Positions 1-5,275 of a stretch of DNA of 9,604 nucleotides are shown piece after piece (within the stretch, counting starts at the first letter, position 1; the number at the start of each line of letters is the position of its first letter). The notes under the pieces were generated by a model, which saw only the letters and a list, made by a program, of their open reading frames with translations, made no database searches and was not told the DNA's origin. The DNA comes from Bacteroidales bacterium. Lineage in GTDB: Bacteria; Bacteroidota; Bacteroidia; Bacteroidales; NBLH01. Position numbers and translations under genes: made by a program. Location: positions 1 through 9,604 of the forward strand of contig JAKIUH010000153.1 of assembly GCA_021647685.1 (NCBI GenBank), written 5' to 3'.

Positions 1-1219
1 CTGAAAACGGAGCTAATCTTTCCAAAAAATCTAATACTACTAATATAGGAGCACCATAAAAGAATTTTACATACTTATTAAAGTCCCAAAGGTGCTCAAC
101 ATAAGTATATAATTTATAGGGTGTATCACCAATATTGTCTTTGTTTCTATCAAATCCTTGATAATCATCAAAATAATTATATTCCCAGATGTTTTTTGAT
201 GCTGTTCTTCCTTCGGCTGTAACTTGCGACAGGTTATTATGAAAATAGTTACGTCTAATTAGGTTGCCTTCCTGATTTGTATGAAAAAACATGCCGGAAC
301 CACAAAATGCTATTTCATTTCCTTCAATCGTATTCATTTTTTCAGGAACAAAGGGTGCTACATCAAAATGAATGCCTTGTGCCGAATAAATAAAACGGTT
401 ATTCAATATTTGGTTTGATGAGGTTTCTTTCATTCCCAAACACATTCCGCTTACGCCTTGTGAACCTTGTATTAAATTGCCCACCATAATGGTTTTTTCA
501 CTGTACATTAAGAAAACGCCCACAGAATTATTATAAAACTCATTGCCTTGTATTCTGTTATTGTGTGCATACATAAAGTGAATGCTGTACCGGTTACCGA
601 TTCCTTTATTTTGAATGAAAAGATTATCTGATGAATACCAAACAACCATATCGCGCACTCCATGCCAATAATTGTTCCCAACAACATTGTATTTTGAGTA
701 CCAGAAACGTATGGCATCTCCTTTAAGCGCTATACTCCTGCGACTCAATGAGGATATCTCGTTATGAAAAAGCTTATTATTATCCGACTGAAATACATCA
801 ATACCAAACAGGCATTCTCTAATTCTACAGTTTTCTACAAAGTTAAAATTTCCTTTTATCTTTACACCACAATCAATTTTATCGTGCGAGCCACCTGATT
901 CTTGAATCACTAAATTTTTTATCGTAACACTGTCTGCTTCAATATAAACCACAGACGCAATTCCCATCCCTGAAAGGATACTTTTCCCTTGACCATCTAT
1001 GGTTATTCCATTTTTTCGAATAGATACAGGTCCTGTATAAAAGCCTTTATCCAGCTTAATATAATCTCCGGGCTTCGCTTTATCAATTAATGATTGTAAA
1101 GCAATTGGATTACTTTTATTAATACCAGACGTATCAAACTTTATATTTGTTCCAAATTTGTTTTGGGCAATAGATAGACTGCCAAAAAGTAATAGTATGT
1201 AAAGAAAAGTTATCCGCAT
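1..1219 (-). CDS. nosD: NosD, periplasmic parallel beta-helix protein for NosZ copper-site maturation (3' end cut by window edge)
   Basis: The frame is open from ATG at 1219 to the window edge, giving 406 residues without a stop; NosD proteins are usually a little over 400 aa, so only the last residues are missing. The N-terminus is a Sec signal peptide (MRITFLYILLLFGSLSIAQN, cleavage probably after SIA). The rest is a right-handed beta-helix of short N/G-rich rungs such as NNKLFHNEI, NNRIQGNEF and GNLIQGSQG. NosD-type landmarks are visible: GDAIRFWYS, VRDMVVWYSS, NRYSIHFMYAHNN, VGVFLMYS, and a C-terminal segment with YQGFDRNKDNIGDTPY and VVLDFLERLAPFS. NosD works with the NosF/NosY ABC transporter in assembling the CuZ centre of nitrous oxide reductase. 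The gene begins 17 bases after the stop of the membrane-protein gene, so the two are probably co-transcribed. Family assignment is secure; the exact biochemical role is inferred from the family. Confidence 0.95.
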   Translation of the reverse strand, partial: MRITFLYILLLFGSLSIAQNKFGTNIKFDTSGINKSNPIALQSLIDKAKPGDYIKLDKGFYTGPVSIRKNGITIDGQGKSILSGMGIASVVYIEADSVTIKNLVIQESGGSHDKIDCGVKIKGNFNFVENCRIRECLFGIDVFQSDNNKLFHNEISSLSRRSIALKGDAIRFWYSKYNVVGNNYWHGVRDMVVWYSSDNLFIQNKGIGNRYSIHFMYAHNNRIQGNEFYNNSVGVFLMYSEKTIMVGNLIQGSQGVSGMCLGMKETSSNQILNNRFIYSAQGIHFDVAPFVPEKMNTIEGNEIAFCGSGMFFHTNQEGNLIRRNYFHNNLSQVTAEGRTASKNIWEYNYFDDYQGFDRNKDNIGDTPYKLYTYVEHLWDFNKYVKFFYGAPILVVLDFLERLAPFS

Positions 1220-1236
1220 CAGAAAGGCGTTAATAC

Positions 1237-2034
1237 TTAATTATTTGTTTGTATATTTAGTCCTTTTCTTTTATATAAAACAGCAAACACATAAATTGCC
1301 AAAATAGCAATTAATATAAAGAAACCGTAATAAGGATAAGATTGAGTGGTAAATTGAGCTACTTTCCCTTCGCCAAATACTGTGGGCATAAAAGGTTTAA
1401 TGCCTTCAAAAGCACCGCCTCCATGTAGTCCTAAATTATGTCCGTACCAGTAAAGACCAATAATATACATCACTAAAAAGTAAATAGGTATTAATCCGGG
1501 TATTATTGCCAGTACAATATTTAATTTTTTAGAGGTAAAACCAAAAGCTAAGCCGGAAATTGCAAAAAAACCAAGCAAATAAGGTGAAAAACGCATTAAA
1601 CTATCTAGAAATTTCAAAAATCCGGGTGTAACATCTACTTCTATGGGCTTTCCTGTATCAGGATCTAAAATTTCATTTCCGTTTTCATCTTTTTTTGTGT
1701 CAAATACATAATAAATAGGGTAGGGACGACTTTCATCTCTATTTAATCCTTGTGTAATATGATACATCCCTATAAAATGATTAATTGCATTCATTTCCAC
1801 AAGGCAATCTGCTCCTTCTGCATCCATTGCCAACTCTTCTCGTTCACGAACTCCTTCACAGCCGTTATATACTCCTGTGAATTTAAAGTTAATACGAATA
1901 CCTTCGGGATACATTGATTTGGGATACTGGCGACTTTGCAGTGCTACCCACCATATTGGTGTAAAAATACTTACGATAATAAGCACTGCTCCAAGAATAC
2001 TAAGAATACGTGATATTTGAATATTTTTATTCAT
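1237..2034 (-). CDS. Four-helix membrane protein of the nos cluster (NosB-like), role unknown
   Basis: A 265-aa protein if translation starts at the ATG at 2034 (MNKNIQISRILS), which follows the A-rich context AAATTAAATAAA. An in-frame ATG at 2058 would add eight residues with no gain. Predicted helices lie at about residues 8-28, 150-166, 171-196 and 236-254. A large extracytoplasmic loop (about 30-148) carries an SRQYPKSMYPEGIRI motif just after helix 1, two cysteines (C59, C77) and NAINHFIGMYHI. A second loop after helix 3 has YWYGHNLGLHGGG. I recall W/L...QYPEG and IN.LNHYIGM motifs in membrane proteins next to clade II nosZ genes (NosB or nosL-neighbour types). No enzyme family is evident. 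The conserved His, Met and Cys residues outside the membrane could bind copper or face an electron-transfer partner. It sits between the cytochrome gene and nosD and is tightly linked to nosD. The CDS is solid; the NosB link is tentative. Confidence 0.75.
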   Translation of the reverse strand: MNKNIQISRILSILGAVLIIVSIFTPIWWVALQSRQYPKSMYPEGIRINFKFTGVYNGCEGVREREELAMDAEGADCLVEMNAINHFIGMYHITQGLNRDESRPYPIYYVFDTKKDENGNEILDPDTGKPIEVDVTPGFLKFLDSLMRFSPYLLGFFAISGLAFGFTSKKLNIVLAIIPGLIPIYFLVMYIIGLYWYGHNLGLHGGGAFEGIKPFMPTVFGEGKVAQFTTQSYPYYGFFILIAILAIYVFAVLYKRKGLNIQTNN

Positions 2035-2121
2035 TTTATTTAATTTTTTAGGGTACAAAATGATTTTTAGTAGTAATATTATCGAAGCAACAGGTTAATT
2101 TAAGGTAGATAGTAATGGCAA

Positions 2122-2147
2122 CTGCCTGCTAAGTTTTCTTAGGGCAG
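2122..2147 (-). other. Intercistronic hairpin between cytochrome and membrane-protein genes
   Basis: The RNA would fold as CTGCC-CTAAG, loop AAAA, CTTAG-(CA bulge)-GGCAG. That is ten base pairs in two blocks with a two-base bulge, unusually GC-rich for this region. It lies in the 142-base gap between the cytochrome stop (2177) and the membrane-protein start (2034). No U-run follows on the transcribed strand, so partial termination, RNA processing or transcript stabilisation is likelier than full termination. Confidence 0.4.
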
Positions 2148-2176
2148 CCACCATCTGTTTTTGTGGGAAAAGAGCA

Positions 2177-2566
2177 CTATTTTGCTTCTACACCGGCTTC
2201 TTTTAAAATGTATGCAACTGCATCATAAACATCCGTTTCGCTACAGTCTGCACATGAACCTTTTTCTAACATAACACCATGTTCTCCTTGAAAGCCATGA
2301 AGAGCATGAGCATGTAAAGTGTCAAGACCTTTAGCAGCACTTGCTTCCCATCTTGCTTTGTCAGTTATTGCTGCTGCTCCGGCTACTCCTTGCATGTGAC
2401 AAGCAACGCATGAGCGGTCATAAACTGCTTTTCCGTTTTCTAAATTTGGTGTGTAGCTGCTGCTTGCTTTGTCTGAGTTGTCTGATGAGCTGCTATCACC
2501 ACCGCATGAAGCTAGAAAACCAATAAAAAACACACTGATTAAAATTAACGATAAAACTTTTTTCAT
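2177..2566 (-). CDS. Cytochrome c5-like monoheme lipoprotein of the nos cluster
   Basis: A 129-aa c-type cytochrome. The N-terminus is a lipoprotein signal with lipobox FLASC (lipidated C21), followed by a Ser/Asp-rich linker (about 22-40) and a single heme domain. Heme attachment is C53-V-A-C56-H57 in RSCVACH. The likely distal ligand is M99 in HGVML. A second pair C105/C108 (GSCADCSETDVYDAV) follows, as in cytochrome c5, where it forms a disulfide. KARWEASAAKGLDTLHAHALHGF is shortened here to its recognisable core, KGLDTLHAHALHGF, also c5-like. The protein would be membrane-anchored on the outer side of the inner membrane or on the outer membrane, and could carry electrons to nitrous oxide reductase, as proposed for clade II NosC-type cytochromes. 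It has its own promoter-like sequence upstream (2648-2679) and begins the cytochrome / membrane protein / nosD block. Physiological partners are inferred from position. Confidence 0.92.
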   Translation of the reverse strand: MKKVLSLILISVFFIGFLASCGGDSSSSDNSDKASSSYTPNLENGKAVYDRSCVACHMQGVAGAAAITDKARWEASAAKGLDTLHAHALHGFQGEHGVMLEKGSCADCSETDVYDAVAYILKEAGVEAK

Positions 2567-2608
2567 AATTCTTAAAAATTAATTATTACAGATAAATATT
2601 ATTAAAAG

Positions 2609-2634
2609 ACCTGAATATATTAAGATGTTCAGGT
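2609..2634 (-). other. Hairpin in the leader of the cytochrome mRNA
   Basis: ACCTGAA (2609-2615) and TTCAGGT (2628-2634) are perfect 7-base inverted arms around a 12-base AT-rich loop. The hairpin lies between the predicted promoter (2648-2679) and the cytochrome start (2566), so it would be in the 5' untranslated leader. Function is unknown; it could stabilise the message or be a protein site. Confidence 0.35.
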
Positions 2635-2647
2635 TTGATTAAGGTCT

Positions 2648-2679
2648 CAAAAATAGAGAAAATAATTATATTGAACAAA
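2648..2679 (-). promoter_or_regulatory. Bacteroidota-type promoter for the cytochrome / membrane protein / nosD unit
   Basis: On the minus strand, TTTG (2679-2676) is followed after 20 bases by TATTTTTG (2655-2648). This matches the Bacteroidota -33 TTTG / -7 TAnnTTTG pattern with accepted spacing. Transcription would start near 2641, leaving a leader of about 75 bases before the cytochrome ATG at 2566. Placement just downstream of the strong hairpin at 2780-2823 suggests an independent transcription unit. Motif match only. Confidence 0.6.
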
Positions 2680-2690
2680 TGTTAAAAAAA

Positions 2691-2752
2691 ACTGTTGCCT
2701 TAAAATAAAATTTTATTATGAAAAGGTTTAAATTATTATTTAAGACAACAGT
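2691..2752. repeat. Imperfect inverted repeat upstream of the cytochrome promoter
   Basis: ACTGTTG (2691-2697) and CAACAGT (2746-2752) are perfect arms. Inside them, TTAAA and TTTAA pair after a two-base mismatch, and the AT-rich centre includes the 14-base palindrome AATAAAATTTTATT (2705-2718). It lies between the hairpin after the second NosZ gene and the cytochrome promoter. It could be an operator, a second folded RNA element, or a remnant of a small mobile repeat; nothing distinguishes these. Confidence 0.4.
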
Positions 2753-2779
2753 ATTATTTGTAGAGGGTCAGAATAATAT

Positions 2780-2823
2780 TATTCAGTTGAGCTATTTGCA
2801 AAGCGCAAATACTCAACTGAATA
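2780..2823 (-). terminator. Strong hairpin after the catalytic NosZ gene (terminator or mRNA-stabilising)
   Basis: TATTCAGTTGAG (2780-2791) pairs with CTCAACTGAATA (2812-2823) over 12 bases. After one bulged base, TATTTGC (2793-2799) pairs with GCAAATA (2805-2811) around the loop AAAGC. The stem is about 19 base pairs and begins 13 bases past the stop of the 796-aa gene. In the transcribed direction it is followed by AU-rich RNA (AAUAUUAUUC), not a clean U-run, so it may terminate partially or protect the 3' end of the nosZ message. It overlaps the palindrome GAATAATATTATTC (2771-2784). Confidence 0.65.
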
Positions 2824-2835
2824 TATTCTAAAGAA

Positions 2836-5226
2836 TTATTTCTGATTTTGTTTCATTACTTGTTCAGTCCTGGCTTTAAGATAATCAATTATCTTAACAA
2901 CATCCTCTTCTGAAACATTTTGGTTAGGCATTGCCAATTTATATCTTTGGCGCATCGCCTCAATATCAGCATCTTTCATGTGTGATTCAGGATCAAGTAT
3001 CCATTCTTTCAACCATTGCTCACTTCTACGTTTATCAACCATTAATAAGTCCGGTCCGTTAAAGTCTTCACCAAACTTATGGCATGCATTACATCCGTAG
3101 TTTAAGAACTCCATTTCACCCGGAAGTAGATCTTTCATTTCAATCGATGAAGGTTTAAATGCTTGCATTTGCATATCTGCTTGAACACGTTTTGAGTAAG
3201 CCAGTAAACGAGCATTTTCAGCAGCTTGATTTTTCTTAACTGCTAAATAACCTTGTAATTGCCGATTTTCAGGTGAATGTACATTGTCTAACAACAATGG
3301 GAAAGTTCCTGCTTTTTCAGCAACAAACTCTAATGTAGCTGTTTCACCCGGGCGCCAGCGATACATTTGATCATAGGCTGCAACTTCGTAAACATAATGA
3401 TCTGTTTTTTCTTGACCCAAATTGGTTAAGTGGATAATTACTTTTTGTCCTTGATCAACGCTAATGTTTTTTGGAGTAACTTGTCCGTTATTAATGGTTC
3501 CAAAAACTTCTACTGTGTTACCGTTCACATTTACCTTTTCGTTTCCTTCTTCAGTTGCATAAGGCGATTTTTTACCGGAATAAATATCAGTACCTACCTC
3601 ATATTTAGTTTCCGAATTAAAATTATTTACATCTATCATTGCTGTGTAGTGAGGCTCACCCATTGGCAAAGGCATATCATAGATTATATGCATTTCATCT
3701 CCACTAATATCAATTAATTGGTGATTTTGCGGATGTAAAGGACCTACCGGATTAAAACGGTCTATGGATAATTTATTTAAAGAAATTAAATATTTGCCAC
3801 GTGGATGTTTTGTGTCTCCATGAGCAGATACGAGATGCCCAATATTATAATGCGATGGAACATGTCCTAAGACCTTTAAATTTATATAATCCCATTTTGT
3901 AACTCTTGAATCTACATAAATAGAAGTATAAACAATTCCTTTTTCTTTATCGTATTGGTTGTGAAGCGGGCCTAAACCAACTTCCACGCTTCCGTGTAGA
4001 GCTGTTTCTAATGCAATTATTGGTATACCATAGGTATCATGTCCTTCAAAATTTTTTTCTTCGATTGCTTTCATAATTTTAGCAAAAGAATATACCCATG
4101 CATGAGAATCTAATTTACCGGCAACAATAATGTAATCACCGGTAGGATCTACATCCACCCCATGCGGTGATTTTGGTTCGGGAATTAAGAAAAACAAGTT
4201 GTTCTTAACCGCTTCTTCTATTGGAATAACCGTCATTCCATTCACCTTCTTAGTCCTGATCTTACCGGCTTTTATTAATTCTTCTGCTTTTTTCCAGTTG
4301 GTTACATGCAAATAGTCCACATCTTTCGATGAACATCCTGCTTCAAACGGTGGACGACCTTTTTCAATTCCGCCAAAATACATTTCAGAGCAGAAAGAAT
4401 TGGTAAATCCCCAGCCGTAACTGGCAATTTTACCTGCATCAGACAAGTCTTGTGTATAGGGTGGAAATTCAAAAGTAAAAGATGCTTTTTCGTCAATTTT
4501 ACCTTTTTCATTATCAAACTTCCAGTAAGTTAAACCACCTCTCCAATGTTTTTCAAATGAAGTTTGTGTTAAGGGATAGTATTTTCTGTCAAAAGGAGCA
4601 GGATATTGACTCGCTTCCATGATGTATTCAGAATTTGGAGTAAAGAAACATCCTCCATGATCGCTTCGGAAAATCGGATTTTGTACTACTTGTTTTAATT
4701 CCCAATCTTTTAGGCTGATTACAAAAATACGAGGGTTGGCTTTATCGTTAATAGCAGCCCACTTTCCGTTATAATCACCATCCGTTTCGGAAAATCCGGG
4801 ATGGTGGGTGTCTCCCCATAGTATTTCTGCACCGTCAATAAATCCGTTTTTCATCATTTTCATCGACTCAACACTATAGCCATATCCGTTGTAGGGCTGT
4901 CTTGCAGCAGTTGGAACATATTTGAGTAGGCGCATGGAAGGTACCGTGTACATTATCATACTACCTTCTTGTCCGCCTGAATTTAGTGTAACATATTCAT
5001 CTTTAACATTATCAGTAGTGTAGGTTTTCACTGCAGCCAAAACATCCTGAGAGTTTAAGCCTCTGCGTTTAACAATTTCTCCCATGTTATCATCGCCTCG
5101 GGGGGCGCCGTCAGCAGTATTTCCTGTGCTTCCTTTTTTTCCGCAACTTGTAATAAATAGCAAGGAAAAACTAATAAGGACAGCAAGTATTACTTTACTG
5201 GTTATATTTTGTTTATACATTTTCAT
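2836..5226 (-). CDS. nosZ: NosZ-like catalytic subunit: intact CuZ site, lost CuA site, C-terminal cytochrome c domain
   Basis: A 796-aa nitrous oxide reductase paralog. Residues 1-28 form a lipoprotein signal (FITSC, lipidated C28), so it is Sec-exported and membrane-anchored. Residues about 50-545 form the seven-bladed propeller, with all seven CuZ histidines: H141 and H142 (GDTHHP), H190 (RSDHGGC), H355 (SPHGVDVDP), H422 (GLGPLHNQYD), H464 (NIGHL) and H526 (GEPHY). Residues about 560-665 form the cupredoxin domain, but against its neighbour every CuA side-chain ligand is replaced: H to Y611, C to L646, C to H650, H to N654, M to L657. Residues about 700-796 form a monoheme cytochrome c with C712-N-A-C715-H716 and a likely distal M766 (AMPN). 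C-terminal heme domains are known in some clade II NosZ, such as the Wolinella type, but there CuA is intact. The start at 5226 lies 49 bases after the stop of the CuA-type paralog, so they are co-transcribed. N2O reduction to N2 here would need a CuA donor from the partner. Family certain; heteromeric function inferred. Confidence 0.93.
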   Translation of the reverse strand: MKMYKQNITSKVILAVLISFSLLFITSCGKKGSTGNTADGAPRGDDNMGEIVKRRGLNSQDVLAAVKTYTTDNVKDEYVTLNSGGQEGSMIMYTVPSMRLLKYVPTAARQPYNGYGYSVESMKMMKNGFIDGAEILWGDTHHPGFSETDGDYNGKWAAINDKANPRIFVISLKDWELKQVVQNPIFRSDHGGCFFTPNSEYIMEASQYPAPFDRKYYPLTQTSFEKHWRGGLTYWKFDNEKGKIDEKASFTFEFPPYTQDLSDAGKIASYGWGFTNSFCSEMYFGGIEKGRPPFEAGCSSKDVDYLHVTNWKKAEELIKAGKIRTKKVNGMTVIPIEEAVKNNLFFLIPEPKSPHGVDVDPTGDYIIVAGKLDSHAWVYSFAKIMKAIEEKNFEGHDTYGIPIIALETALHGSVEVGLGPLHNQYDKEKGIVYTSIYVDSRVTKWDYINLKVLGHVPSHYNIGHLVSAHGDTKHPRGKYLISLNKLSIDRFNPVGPLHPQNHQLIDISGDEMHIIYDMPLPMGEPHYTAMIDVNNFNSETKYEVGTDIYSGKKSPYATEEGNEKVNVNGNTVEVFGTINNGQVTPKNISVDQGQKVIIHLTNLGQEKTDHYVYEVAAYDQMYRWRPGETATLEFVAEKAGTFPLLLDNVHSPENRQLQGYLAVKKNQAAENARLLAYSKRVQADMQMQAFKPSSIEMKDLLPGEMEFLNYGCNACHKFGEDFNGPDLLMVDKRRSEQWLKEWILDPESHMKDADIEAMRQRYKLAMPNQNVSEEDVVKIIDYLKARTEQVMKQNQK

Positions 5227-5275
5227 TTTATTTAAAAATTTACTAATTTATTTTATTAAAAATGGATTAATCTGC

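Noticed and set aside
508..717. Minus-strand 69-aa frame inside nosD
   Set aside because: It lies out of frame within the continuous 406-codon nosD reading frame, which shows clear NosD motifs.
2341..2526. Plus-strand 61-aa Leu/Cys-rich frame
   Set aside because: It is antisense to the cytochrome gene, low in complexity and has no start signals; a shadow.
2718..2831. Plus-strand 37-codon frame starting MKRFKLLFK
   Set aside because: It runs through both the inverted repeat and the strong hairpin, has no promoter or recognised product, and is best explained by chance.
3430..3717. Plus-strand 95-aa frame
   Set aside because: It is antisense to the catalytic NosZ cupredoxin region; composition (rich in Y, I, H, S, F) is that of a reverse-strand shadow.
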